Counted from the first letter of the stretch, positions 1-11,117 are shown. The stretch: 52,966 nucleotides of DNA from Mesorhizobium sp. SARCC-RB16n (GCF_008520305.1 NZ_ML703281.1:16419-69384), one strand, 5' to 3'. Made by a program: numbers and translations. Notes: generated from the sequence alone by a model not told the origin.

Positions 1-44
1 TTACAGCAGGTCGGGCGAATCCTATTCGCCGCGACATGCTGTAA
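1..44. repeat. Near-perfect palindrome at the window edge
   Basis: The first 44 bases read almost the same on both strands. The left arm begins TTACAGCA and runs to GGCGAAT, the right arm runs from ATTCGCC to TGCTGTAA, with one mismatch and one unpaired base over about 20 positions. It is not followed by a T run on the plus strand, so it is not an obvious terminator for a gene entering from the left. It could be an operator or part of a dispersed repeat; the window cut hides its left context. Confidence 0.5.
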
Positions 45-138
45 AAATTTGTCGTCGCCTGTCGAAAAGGAAGCCTGCCGTTCGTCCTAAGGTGGAATCC
101 GGCCGTGACGGCGCGGATCGCAAAAAAGGAGAAGACGG

Positions 139-789
139 ATGAGAAAGATCATCGCCGCGACCTTCGTCAGCCTCGATGGCGTCATGCAGGCGCCGGGCGG
201 ACCGGAAGAAGATCCGGTCGGCGGCTTCAAATTCGGCGGCTGGACGTTCCACTACTTTGACGAGGTGGCGGGCGCGGCAATGGATGAACTGTTCTCCAAA
301 CCGTTCGCCCTGCTGCTCGGCCGCAGAACCTACGACATCTTCGCCGCGTACTGGCCTTATCAGAAGGATCCGATCGCGGATGCCTTCAACCCCGCGACCA
401 AATATGTGGCGACGCATCGGCCGGATACTCTGACCTGGCAGAACACGCACTCGCTTGGGCCTGATATCATCGCGACTTTGCGCCGCCTCAAGCAGGAAGA
501 TGGACCTGACCTGCTCATCCAGGGATCTGGCGATCTGATTCAGACCTTGCTCGCCAACGGGCTGATCGACGAGATCCGGCTGATGATCTTCCCGCTGCTG
601 CTGGGCAAGGGCAAGCGGCTGTTCGGCGATGCCGCGATGCCGGCCGCCTTCAGGCTTGTCAAATCGCAGGCTTCCACCACCGGCGTCATCATGGCGACTT
701 ACGAGCGCGCGGGCGAAATCGAGGTCGGCTCCTTTGTCACGGGCAAGCCCTCCGACGCCGAACTCGAGCGGCGCAAGAACTGGAAGTAG
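139..789 (+). CDS. Dihydrofolate reductase-fold (RibD C-terminal-like) protein
   Basis: A 216-residue cytoplasmic protein of the small DHFR / RibD C-terminal family. It opens with the typical strand MRKIIAATFVSLDGVMQAPGG, has the LLLGRRTYDIFAAYWP helix and the DLLIQGSGDLIQTLL segment that form the NADPH-binding fold, and ends with an acidic/basic tail. The start is supported by an AGGAG-like site about 8 bases upstream (aaaaaggagaagacgg). Family members are usually annotated as dihydrofolate reductase family proteins, but few have a known substrate; true DHFR activity should not be assumed. It is transcribed alone, towards the convergent LysR gene, with a paired-arm repeat between the two. 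Confidence 0.85.
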   Translation: MRKIIAATFVSLDGVMQAPGGPEEDPVGGFKFGGWTFHYFDEVAGAAMDELFSKPFALLLGRRTYDIFAAYWPYQKDPIADAFNPATKYVATHRPDTLTWQNTHSLGPDIIATLRRLKQEDGPDLLIQGSGDLIQTLLANGLIDEIRLMIFPLLLGKGKRLFGDAAMPAAFRLVKSQASTTGVIMATYERAGEIEVGSFVTGKPSDAELERRKNWK

Positions 790-810
790 CGGGACCCGGC
801 CTTGGCACCT

Positions 811-1014
811 TTCCTCTCCCTCCGGAGGGGGGAGGTGGCGCTGCGAAACCAGCGACGGAGTGGGGGAAGCCATTCGCCAAACGCACCGCCGTAAGGCGGG
901 CGCGAAAAGGCGGCAAGAAGACTGAGGTCAGCGATAATCAGGCGGGAAAAGATCGACCCCCACTCCGTCGAGCTGCGCTCGACACCTCTCCCCCGATCGA
1001 CGGGGGAGAGGAAA
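811..1014. repeat. Paired-arm palindromic repeat, family R1 copy 1
   Basis: Two inverted arms lie between convergent genes. The left arm (811-870) has a hairpin CCTCTCCC-TCC-GGAGG followed by CGACGGAGTGGGGG. The right arm (957-1014) is its inverse, CCCCCACTCCG then CACCTCTCCCCCGATCG/ACGGGGGAGAGG. Here the hairpins face outwards. Similar arms recur at 2733-2896 and 13508-13663. It resembles REP/BIME-type elements and could fold into a bidirectional transcription stop. Confidence 0.8.
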
Positions 1015-1031
1015 CCAAGTTCTGCTTGGTC

Positions 1032-1901
1032 TCAAGCAGCCTGTAATCGCCGTCCCAGCCCCTCACGGATATGCCGTGCGAACTCCTGCGCCGCCGTACC
1101 CACGCCATGCCTGGGCAGGTGCAGGTTGATGGAAAAATTGGGCAGCGGCGGCAGCCCGGCGTCGAACGGCAATATGTCGAGATCCGGAGGCACGGTGGAG
1201 GCCAGCCAGGTGGTGACGGCGAGATCGGAACGCACCGTCGCCGTGGTCGCGTCGATATTGCCGTTCTCGAACACGCTGCGCCATTCCAGCCCATGCTCGT
1301 TGAGCGCCGACAGCACCGCCGGCCGGAAGGCGCAGGTGTCGGCGACGATCGAGACTGGCAATGGCCGCTTGGCGCGGGCCGCCCCGCCCCTTGCGCCGAC
1401 CCAGACCAGCCGGTCGATGGCCAGGCACTCTCCTGATGTCGGGCCGACCCGCTCCTCGATCACCGCGAGGTCGATGGTTCCGGCCGCGAGTGCCGCCGCC
1501 AGTTCCGGCGAGGAGGCGCAGACCAGCGATATCTCGACCTGCGGATAGGCCTCGGCATAGGCTTTAAGGACAGGCGCCAGCAAGGTGCCGACAAGGTCGT
1601 AGGGCACGCCGAGCCGCACCTGGCCGGCGATAGCGCTCCCCACCATCTCGGTCCAGATCTCATCATTCAGGCTGAGCAGGCGCCTTGCCTTGTCGAACAG
1701 CCGCTCGCCGGAAGGCGTCAGGCGCAGGCCGCGCCGGTCGCGCTCGAACAGGCTGCAACCGAGCGTCTCTTCCAGGCGCTTGACCTGCTGGCTGACCGCG
1801 CCCTGTGTCAGGTGCAGCGTGTTCGCCGCGGCCGTCATGCTTGCCTTGTCGGCGACGGTGACGAAAGTGCGAACCAGCGCCGTATCGAGATTGCGGATCA
1901 T
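1032..1901 (-). CDS. LysR-family transcriptional regulator (ArgP/LysG-like)
   Basis: A DNA-binding regulator of the LysR family. Residues 1-60 form the winged helix-turn-helix (LDTALVRTFVTVADKASM, then LTQGAVSQQVKRLEETLG and LFERDRRGLRLT). The remainder is the periplasmic-binding-like effector domain. I chose the ATG at 1901, about 290 residues, because the family begins with the MIRNLDTALVRTF-type sequence; an in-frame upstream start at 1940 would add 13 unlikely residues and overlap the neighbour's promoter. It is divergent from a LysE-family exporter with about 95 bases between the starts. That is the classic LysG/LysE layout, in which the regulator senses an amino acid and switches on its exporter. 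The effector is inferred from this layout only. Confidence 0.88.
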   Translation of the reverse strand: MIRNLDTALVRTFVTVADKASMTAAANTLHLTQGAVSQQVKRLEETLGCSLFERDRRGLRLTPSGERLFDKARRLLSLNDEIWTEMVGSAIAGQVRLGVPYDLVGTLLAPVLKAYAEAYPQVEISLVCASSPELAAALAAGTIDLAVIEERVGPTSGECLAIDRLVWVGARGGAARAKRPLPVSIVADTCAFRPAVLSALNEHGLEWRSVFENGNIDATTATVRSDLAVTTWLASTVPPDLDILPFDAGLPPLPNFSINLHLPRHGVGTAAQEFARHIREGLGRRLQAA

Positions 1902-1939
1902 TCCAGTATTATAGATGCTAATGCCTGCCATCGCAAACA

Positions 1940-1957
1940 TTGCATTTACTGATGCAA
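1940..1957. promoter_or_regulatory. Candidate LysR operator between lysR and lysE-type genes
   Basis: The 18-base dyad TTGCAT-tttact-ATGCAA lies in the divergent intergenic region, 39 bases upstream of the regulator start and 40 bases upstream of the exporter start. Its size and interrupted symmetry fit the T-N11-A type site used by LysR regulators, so it is the best candidate for autoregulation and exporter activation. No binding evidence. Confidence 0.5.
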
Positions 1958-1996
1958 GCCCACGTCTACCATGGAGCTTCCGACAAAGGATGCCTC

Positions 1997-2596
1997 ATGC
2001 TCCAGCCTATCCTGCCGCTGATCCTGTTTGCCTTCGTGGCCACCGCCACGCCAGGCATCGCCACCACCTTGTCGACAGCTTCGGGCGCGCAATTCGGCTT
2101 TCGCCGCTCGGTCCCCCTGATGGCGGGAAGCGCGGCCGGCCTCGCAACGGTGACGGCGGCGGCCGCCGCCGGGCTTGCCGGGCTGCTGCTTGCCATGCCG
2201 TCGCTACAGCTCGCCATGAAGATCGCCGGCTCGCTCTATCTTCTCTGGCTGGCAATCAAGATCGGCCGCGCCGGGCCGCCCAATCTCGACGTGACCATGG
2301 CCCGGCCCAACAGCTTCTTGGGCGGCGCCGGCATCCAGTGGATGAACCCCAAGGGCTGGGCGATGGGACTGGGCGCGGCAGCTTCGTTTGCCGCATTGGC
2401 CGACGGACCAGGACAACTGGCGCTGCTGCTCGGCTCGACCTTCGGCCTCACAGCGGCCATCTCGCTGTCCGTCTGGTGCGTGGCCGGCATGGTGCTGGCA
2501 CGGCTGCTCAAGACCGACTGGCAATGGCGTGCGCTCAACATCGTGCTGGCGCTGGTGCTCGCCGCCTCGATCATCCCGATGTGGCAGACGCATTAG
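1997..2596 (+). CDS. LysE-family amino acid exporter
   Basis: A small inner-membrane translocator of about 199 residues. The first helix (MLQPILPLILFAFVATATPG) carries the TPG motif typical of LysE/RhtB proteins, and further hydrophobic helices follow around residues 40-65, 68-85, 115-140, 145-165 and 178-195. The conserved NPKGW segment (in IQWMNPKGWAMGLG) is present. The ATG at 1997 is preferred because it has an AAAGGA site and gives a normal first helix; an earlier ATG at 1940 would add 19 polar residues. The family exports basic amino acids, homoserine/threonine or cysteine derivatives; the substrate here cannot be read. It pairs with the divergent LysR gene. Confidence 0.88.
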   Translation: MLQPILPLILFAFVATATPGIATTLSTASGAQFGFRRSVPLMAGSAAGLATVTAAAAAGLAGLLLAMPSLQLAMKIAGSLYLLWLAIKIGRAGPPNLDVTMARPNSFLGGAGIQWMNPKGWAMGLGAAASFAALADGPGQLALLLGSTFGLTAAISLSVWCVAGMVLARLLKTDWQWRALNIVLALVLAASIIPMWQTH

Positions 2597-2732
2597 AAGC
2601 GTCGGCCTTGCAGAACCAGGGTTCCTTGCCCCCGCCACAGCGCTACGGTACGCACACATTTCCAGGCGGCAGGGTCTTTGGCGATAGTGCATAACGGCTT
2701 GGCGCATGCATCGTCTTGTGCTGCGCTGATCG

Positions 2733-2896
2733 ACCCCCACTCCGTCTCGGCTTCGCCGAGCCACCTCTCCCCCGATCGACGGGGTAGAGGAAAGGCGCCA
2801 AGCTTTTTTTGCCGTCAACGCTCGTCCAGCAACGCCCCTTCCTTTCCCTCCGGAGGGGGGAAAGGTGGCGCTGCGAAGCAGCGACGGATTGGGGAT
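2733..2896. repeat. Paired-arm palindromic repeat, family R1 copy 2
   Basis: It fills most of the 392-base gap (2597-2988) between convergent genes. Left arm: CCCCCACTCCG, the small hairpin CTCGGCTTCGCCGAG, then CCACCTCTCCCCCGATCGAC. Right arm: CTTTCCCTCCGGAGGGGGG to CGACGGATTGGGG. In contrast to copy 1, the hairpins face inwards. A run of seven T at 2814-2820 lies between the arms, so transcription from the left could stop here. I see no gene in the rest of the gap. Confidence 0.78.
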
Positions 2897-2988
2897 CCAC
2901 GTGGCAATCAAGCCTCAGGCCGAACATTCACGCCAGTCACAGAAGATGCGCGCATAGCGTAGCGCCAGAGCGGGGGACCGAGGTGGCC

Positions 2989-3783
2989 TCAAGCTTCATA
3001 GCGGGCTGCCGGCTTGTCGGCGTGCAGGCTGCCATAGAAGGCCTGCCGCGCGCCGAGGAACGTATCCAGCTTTCCCGTATCGGCAAGCGCCGGCACGGTG
3101 ACGGCTTCGCCCCGCGCCAGGCCGACAAGAGCGGCATCGACCATATCGTCGGCGGTCATGACGATCTCCTTCGGAAGCGTATCGATATCGCTGCCGGAAA
3201 GCTCCCAGAAATCGGTCCGGGTCGCGCCCGGCAGCACCGCCTGTACCGTCACCCCGGTGCCCGCGACCTCGCGATGCAGCGCTTCGGTGAAGTTGACGAC
3301 ATAGGCCTTGGTGCCGCTGTAGATGCCGCCGAACGAGGTGTCATAGGCGAGCACAGAGGCGATGTTGACGATGGCGCCACGGTTGCGCGCCAAGAGCCCC
3401 GGCAGCACGGCACGGGTCAGCCGGGTCAGCGCCACGACATTGACCTTGATCATGCGCTCGGCGGCATCCGCGTCGGCGGTTGCCACCACCGCCTGACCGC
3501 CAAGGCCGGCATTGTTGACCAGCAGCGTTACGGATTCATTGGCCGATATCGCCTGCTCGACACGGCGCACATCGTCGTCGTCCGACAGATCGGCGCTGAT
3601 CACGCTGACCTTGCGGTCGTAAGCGTAACGCAGCTTTTCAGCCAGCTCTTGCAGCCGGTCGGCACGCCGAGCCACCAGAATGAGGTCGTAGCCCTGCCCC
3701 GCCAGCCGGTCCGCATAGACCGCGCCGATACCCGACGAAGCGCCGGTGACGACCGCCGTGCCCTTGTTTGCCTGTCCGCTCAT
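2989..3783 (-). CDS. Short-chain dehydrogenase/reductase
   Basis: An NAD(P)-dependent oxidoreductase of the classical SDR type, about 264 residues. It shows the Rossmann glycine motif TGASSGIG near residues 14-21, a basic pair after the second strand (LVARRADR) suggesting NADPH, the NNAG motif, and the catalytic Ser...YSGTK (Tyr-X-X-X-Lys). The ATG at 3783 has an AGGAACAGG site just upstream; longer in-frame starts add residues unlike the family and run into the promoter. It is divergent from a MarR regulator, with palindromes between them, so it is probably its target. The substrate is unknown. Confidence 0.9.
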   Translation of the reverse strand: MSGQANKGTAVVTGASSGIGAVYADRLAGQGYDLILVARRADRLQELAEKLRYAYDRKVSVISADLSDDDDVRRVEQAISANESVTLLVNNAGLGGQAVVATADADAAERMIKVNVVALTRLTRAVLPGLLARNRGAIVNIASVLAYDTSFGGIYSGTKAYVVNFTEALHREVAGTGVTVQAVLPGATRTDFWELSGSDIDTLPKEIVMTADDMVDAALVGLARGEAVTVPALADTGKLDTFLGARQAFYGSLHADKPAARYEA

Positions 3784-3878
3784 TGTCCTGTTCCTTCTAT
3801 CTCGAATGTTTGCTTCGACCTGCCCGAGGCATCGTAGGCATTCGCCCCTCGGCTCACCGGCAAGCCGCCTGATTGATT

Positions 3879-3922
3879 TAGTGGTATATGCCACCTTTGA
3901 CGAAATAGGCATATGCCACTAT
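3879..3922. promoter_or_regulatory. Twin palindromic operator of the MarR/SDR divergon
   Basis: Two related palindromes lie 14-bp apart: GTGGTATATGCCAC at 3881-3894 (one mismatch from perfect symmetry) and GGCATATGCC at 3908-3917, the latter followed by ACTAT. The two are also inverted copies of each other (AGTGGYATATGCC), so the whole 44-base block is a larger dyad. The position between a MarR regulator and its divergent neighbour, and the half-site size, fit dimeric winged-helix binding to two adjacent sites. Confidence 0.65.
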
Positions 3923-3997
3923 CTTGTCAATGAGCGCATCGGGGATTATTTATCAGGCAGCAGCCGGTCAGAACGTCGTCGCTGCCAAGGAACCATC

Positions 3998-4453
3998 ATG
4001 TCGAAAGACACCCTGCCCGGCCTGACGGCCTGCAACAACGCCATGCTGCGTCGCGCGACGCGCAAGATCGGCCAGTATTATGACGATGTGCTGGCGCCGT
4101 CCGGCCTCAAGGCCACGCAGCAGGGCCTGCTCTACCAGATCCACGTCGGCAACGAGCCGGCGATGGGCGTCATAGCGGCTTCCCTGATCATGGACCTGTC
4201 GGCGCTCGGCCACACGCTGAAGCCGCTGATCCGCGACAGCTATGTCGAGACCTTCGCCGATCCGGCCGATCGTCGCATCAAACGGGTGCGACTGACCCCG
4301 CAAGGGCGGGCCAAGCTTGATGAGGCGATGAAGCTGTGGCAGGTCGCCCAACAGCGCTTCGAGGACATGGTGGGCAAGGAAAAAGCGGCGAGGCTGCGCG
4401 CGGTGCTGGATGAGATCGCCGCGGTGGATTTCAACGAAACGCCGGCCAGTTGA
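3998..4453 (+). CDS. MarR-family transcriptional regulator
   Basis: A winged-helix regulator of 151 residues. The middle region shows the MarR pattern: MLRRATRKIGQYYDDVL (dimer helix), LKATQQGLLYQI, the recognition helix MDLSALGHTLKPLIRD, and the wing DPADRRIKRVRLTPQGRAKL. The start at 3998 has AAGGA seven bases upstream; the open frame extends upstream, but those residues are not family-like. It probably represses itself and the divergent SDR gene through the twin palindromes. The stop codon lies in the loop of a strong terminator hairpin. Confidence 0.88.
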   Translation: MSKDTLPGLTACNNAMLRRATRKIGQYYDDVLAPSGLKATQQGLLYQIHVGNEPAMGVIAASLIMDLSALGHTLKPLIRDSYVETFADPADRRIKRVRLTPQGRAKLDEAMKLWQVAQQRFEDMVGKEKAARLRAVLDEIAAVDFNETPAS

Positions 4454-4467
4454 ACCGGCCGGCGTTT
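4437..4467. terminator. Bidirectional intrinsic terminator between marR and MFS genes
   Basis: A perfect 11-bp stem AAACGCCGGCC / GGCCGGCGTTT with a 9-base loop. A tracts flank one side and T tracts the other, so it can end transcription from both convergent genes. The marR stop codon (TGA, 4451-4453) lies within the loop, and the MFS stop is 10 bases beyond the stem. Confidence 0.85.
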
Positions 4468-4477
4468 CGAGGATCGT

Positions 4478-5656
4478 TCATTCTGCCGGCATCGCCACCG
4501 GTCTGGCAAACATCCGCCCGGCCAGCACGATGCCGAGCCCGATGACCGGGAAGGTCGCGGCAATCAGGCCGAGATCGGCTGGCGCGCCGTAGCGCAACAC
4601 CGCCCCGCCGACCACAGCCCCCAGCGCTACCCCGAGATAGAGCGCCGAGGCATTGAGCGACAGCACGATCGGGGCCGCGTCCGGCGCCAGCTTGATGATG
4701 CGGCTGGCCTGCGCCGGCGGGAAAGCCCAGCCGACGATGCCCCAAGGCACCATCATGCCCATCAGCGCCGGTCCGGCCAGGTGATGCGGCAGGAAGGTCG
4801 GGATCAGCGAGAAGGTGACGAGCATGGCCGCGCTCAGCGCCAGCGACCAGGCGACGGTGCGCGTCGCGCCGAAACGATCGGCGGCCTGGCCGCCGGCAAT
4901 GTTGCCGATGACGGCGCCGGCGCCGAAGGCGAGCAGCATGCCCGGCAACGCGATCGGCGACAGCCCGGCGCCTTCGATGGCCAGCGGCGCGATGAAGCTG
5001 AACACGGTGAACGCGCCGATAAGGGCAAGCGCCGTCGTCACCAGGATCGGCATCACGCCGGGACGCATGGCCGCCGCCAGCCGGCGCTTCAGCGGCAGCC
5101 TGGTGCCGATGATGCCGCGCGGCAGCCGATACCACAGGATGGCGCCGGCCAGCGCGCCAAGGCCGGCAATGGCGTAGAAGGTGCCGCGCCAGCCGGCGAT
5201 GGCCGCGACCAGCGCGCCGAGCGGCGCGCCGACAGCGACGGCCACCGTGGTGCCGCCGACGACGACGGCGATGGCGCGGGCCCGGTGATGGTCATCGACC
5301 AGCGCCACCGCCGTGCCTTGCGCGGTTGCCGCGAACAGGCCCGACGACAGCGCCATGATGATGCGTGCGACGAGCAGCACTTCGAAGGAGGAACTCAGGG
5401 CGGCGACGACATTGCCGATGACGAAGAACACCAGCGTCCACAAGATGACGCGGCGCCGGTCCCATTCGCCGGTCAGCGTTGCCAGGATCGGCGTGCCGAT
5501 CGCATAGGCGAGCGCGAAGGCGGTGATCAGCGAGCCGGCGAGCGGCACCGAGATGCCGGCATCCCTGGCGATATCGGGCAGAAGGCTGGAGATGACGAAG
5601 CCTTCGGTCGAGATCGCAAACGATCCGAGTGCAAGCCAGAAGATTCTCTTGTCCAT
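4478..5656 (-). CDS. Major facilitator superfamily exporter (AraJ/Cmx type)
   Basis: A 392-residue inner-membrane transporter with 12 predicted helices. It begins MDKRIFWLALGSFAISTEGFVIS, has the loop 2-3 motif region GEWDRRRVILWTL, and the helix 5 drug-antiporter-like pattern GGTTVAVAVGAPLGALVA. This subfamily includes chloramphenicol and arabinose/sugar efflux permeases and purine exporters. The substrate cannot be told from sequence. It is divergent from a short ArsR-type regulator with a dyad in between, suggesting inducible efflux. Confidence 0.88.
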   Translation of the reverse strand: MDKRIFWLALGSFAISTEGFVISSLLPDIARDAGISVPLAGSLITAFALAYAIGTPILATLTGEWDRRRVILWTLVFFVIGNVVAALSSSFEVLLVARIIMALSSGLFAATAQGTAVALVDDHHRARAIAVVVGGTTVAVAVGAPLGALVAAIAGWRGTFYAIAGLGALAGAILWYRLPRGIIGTRLPLKRRLAAAMRPGVMPILVTTALALIGAFTVFSFIAPLAIEGAGLSPIALPGMLLAFGAGAVIGNIAGGQAADRFGATRTVAWSLALSAAMLVTFSLIPTFLPHHLAGPALMGMMVPWGIVGWAFPPAQASRIIKLAPDAAPIVLSLNASALYLGVALGAVVGGAVLRYGAPADLGLIAATFPVIGLGIVLAGRMFARPVAMPAE

Positions 5657-5671
5657 GGGAAGGCGTCCTTA

Positions 5672-5689
5672 GTTCAAAAGTTATTGAAC
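5672..5689. promoter_or_regulatory. Candidate ArsR-type operator upstream of the MFS gene
   Basis: A perfect dyad GTTCAA-aagtta-TTGAAC lies 16 bases upstream of the MFS start codon, in the region shared with the divergent HTH gene. A dimeric winged-helix repressor bound here would block the MFS promoter. Inference from position and symmetry only. Confidence 0.5.
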
Positions 5690-5851
5690 AATTGGACATA
5701 AAAGGGCATGATGTCAATGAAGCCAGGCAAAAATAGCAGAACCATGCTGACAACCCTGTGTCAGGACGGTCATGAAAAGGAGAAACAGTGTGTATGGGCC
5801 GAGCAGCATGGACGCGTTGAAATCGGCCCGAACTGTGCTTAGGTTCCAGCC

Positions 5852-6208
5852 ATGACGTTACCGCATCCCAATACGGACCAGATCAGCCTGCCCATCGTGC
5901 TCGGCGTGCTCGGTGACCCGACGCGGCTCGCTATCGTGCGCTATCTCGCCAGCAAGGAAGGCGTGCCGCTGAACTGCAGCCGTTTCCTCGACCTCGCCTC
6001 CAAGACCAATCTCAGCTACCACCTCGCCAAGCTGCGCGAGGCCGGCGTCACCCGCGCCGAAGTGGTCGGCACCAACCGCATGATCACGCTGCGCCGCGCC
6101 GACCTCGATGCCCGCTTCCCCGGCCTGCTCGACAGCGTCATCGCCGCGGCGGTGGATGACCCCGCACTGCCGGCGGTCGGCGGTCATGATTTGGAAGTGC
6201 CGGCCTGA
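5852..6208 (+). CDS. ArsR-type helix-turn-helix regulator
   Basis: A 118-residue winged-helix protein. The pattern LGVLGDPTRLAIVRYLASKEG, then LDLASKTNLSYHLAKLREAGVTRAEVVGTNRMITLR matches ArsR/SmtB regulators: helix, recognition helix with SYHLAKLREAG, and beta wing. It lacks the metal-binding ELCVCDL helix and C-terminal metal ligands of classical ArsR proteins, and has only one cysteine (LNCSRF). It is probably a ligand- or redox-responsive repressor of the divergent MFS exporter. Confidence 0.85.
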   Translation: MTLPHPNTDQISLPIVLGVLGDPTRLAIVRYLASKEGVPLNCSRFLDLASKTNLSYHLAKLREAGVTRAEVVGTNRMITLRRADLDARFPGLLDSVIAAAVDDPALPAVGGHDLEVPA

Positions 6209-6383
6209 AATCATTTCCCCTCACTCGCGAAGCGGTAAGAGGCGGCCACCCAGCACCATGGTTTGCCGCCATGGCTAGCTTGAATTTTCCGGCTTACATG
6301 GCGGCGCGCCGTCCCTTATAAAACCGTCCGGGCGTGCGGCGAGACCGCCGCGACAGAGTGATTTGAGTACGGCGCACGGCCAA

Positions 6384-7166
6384 ATGATGAGGCGCACAGT
6401 TACGCTCCGAAAAAGTTTGCATGCGCTGATTGCCGCTCCACTGCTGATGGCGGCGTGGCCGGCTGCCCATGCCGAAGAAGCGCCGTTCATCTCCGTGGTC
6501 ACCGGGCTCGCCCCCGACGACCTGCTCAATGTCCGCGCCAAGCCATCGGCGATCGGCAAGACCGAGGCCCGCCTGGCCGCTGGTGCGAGCGTACGAAACC
6601 TCGGCTGCAACTACATTGACGGGCACCCCTGGTGCAAGGTCGAGTCTGACAATCCCAAGGCCACCGGCTGGGCCCCCGCGCGCTATCTCGTGCCCCTCAA
6701 TCCGGCGACGGTGCCCGACGAGGCGGCGGATGTGCCCGCCGTGGGCACCGACGCAGGCGCGACGCCCGATGCACCGCCGCCCGACCTGACCGCTCGGCTG
6801 GGTAGCGCGAGCCAACCGGCCAGCCCCGAAACTGCGCCCAAATCCGCGGCGGAGATCGCCATGCAGGATGCCTATGGCCTGGCGCTGGCGGCGAATGGAT
6901 CCCTGCAAATTCCCTGCGCCCGCTACGTTGGACAGCCCATGGCGTCTTGCGCGGCGAGCGTGACGCACAAGGGCACTGACAAGGCCGATGTGACCGTGAC
7001 CTGGCCCGATGGCGGCAGCCGCGTCATCTCCTTCGATGCCGGCCTGCCGGCAAGTTCGGACGCCGGCAGCGACTTCCGCTTCACCAGGGAAGGCAAACTC
7101 AACCTGATCCGCATCGGCGTGTCGGAGCGGTTCGAGATTGCCGATACGGTGGTGCTGGGGGATTAG
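6384..7166 (+). CDS. Secreted SH3-domain protein
   Basis: A predicted exported protein of about 260 residues. The N-terminus MMRRTVTLRKSLHALIAAPL... ends in a clear signal peptidase site (AAHA-EE). Residues roughly 40-95 form a bacterial SH3 domain (LNVRAKPSAIGKTEARLAAG ... WCKV, GWAPARYLV). A proline/alanine-rich linker follows and then a C-terminal domain of unknown function with two cysteines, likely disulphide-bonded (IPCARYVGQPMASC). Bacterial SH3 domains often bind peptidoglycan, so a cell-wall role is plausible. I chose ATG 6384; the adjacent ATG (6387) and an upstream TTG are alternatives. Confidence 0.75.
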   Translation: MMRRTVTLRKSLHALIAAPLLMAAWPAAHAEEAPFISVVTGLAPDDLLNVRAKPSAIGKTEARLAAGASVRNLGCNYIDGHPWCKVESDNPKATGWAPARYLVPLNPATVPDEAADVPAVGTDAGATPDAPPPDLTARLGSASQPASPETAPKSAAEIAMQDAYGLALAANGSLQIPCARYVGQPMASCAASVTHKGTDKADVTVTWPDGGSRVISFDAGLPASSDAGSDFRFTREGKLNLIRIGVSERFEIADTVVLGD

Positions 7167-7191
7167 GCACGCTCCAAAGGTCGGCGGGACA

Positions 7192-7352
7192 GCGCCCCCC
7201 TCTGTCCTGCCGGACATCTCCCCCACATGGGGGGAGATCAGCAGTCCCGGCCGCCGGCGCTTTATCACCGAGGTTGAAAATTGGCGAAAGCAGGCGCTTC
7301 ATCCAATCTCCCCCCTCGTGGGGAAGATGTCCGGCAGGACAGAGGGGGGCGC
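7192..7352. repeat. Paired-arm palindromic repeat, family R2 copy 1
   Basis: The left arm GCGCCCCCCTCTGTCCTGCC continues to GACATCTCCCCCACATGGGG. The right arm is its inverse (AATCTCCCCCCTCGTGGGG to GTCCGGCAGGACAGAGGGG), with about 55 unrelated bases between. It lies in the 363-base gap between the SH3-domain gene and carB. A second copy is at 14256-14429. Confidence 0.8.
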
Positions 7353-7465
7353 GAAGGAATGAGGCGCTTGTTGCTGAGGGCCACACAACCCGCATTTTCG
7401 GGGTTACATCGGGCAAAACTCTTCCCTATAAGGCCCTCCTAGCCTGATACCAGAATCGCGAGCAC

Positions 7466-7496
7466 AACCGGCCGGGTCTTCCCGTCCCGGTTTTTT
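7466..7496 (+). terminator. carB: Terminator-like hairpin in the carB leader
   Basis: The stem AACCGG...CCGGTT encloses an inner stem CGGG-tctt-CCCG and is followed directly by six T. This is a textbook intrinsic terminator, ending 33 bases before the carB ATG. No gene needs terminating so close to carB (the upstream stop is 300 bases away), so it may act as an attenuator in the carB leader. Whether an alternative antiterminator fold exists is not resolved by eye. Confidence 0.6.
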
Positions 7497-7529
7497 GTGC
7501 AAGCCCGCTGCCGAACGGAATTCACAGAC

Positions 7530-11033
<3,504 letters not shown>

Positions 11034-11040
11034 AGATTAG

Positions 11041-11103
11041 CTCCCTTCTCCCCGTCACTATACGGGGAGAAGATGCCGGCAGGCAGATGAGAGGCAGCGC
11101 TGG
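11041..11103. repeat. Single arm of palindromic repeat family R3
   Basis: It contains a perfect 11-bp hairpin CTTCTCCCCGT-cactat-ACGGGGAGAAG followed by GATGCCGGCAGGCAGATGAG. The same arm, inverted twice around a spacer, makes the complete element at 44902-45076. Only one arm is present here, right at the border of the AT-rich island, which may have interrupted or deleted the other arm. Confidence 0.65.
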
Positions 11104-11117
11104 CTCTGCCCGAATGG

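Noticed and set aside
7497-7529. Upstream GTG start for carB
   Set aside because: It would place the N-terminal extension right behind the terminator hairpin, and the extra residues do not resemble the family.
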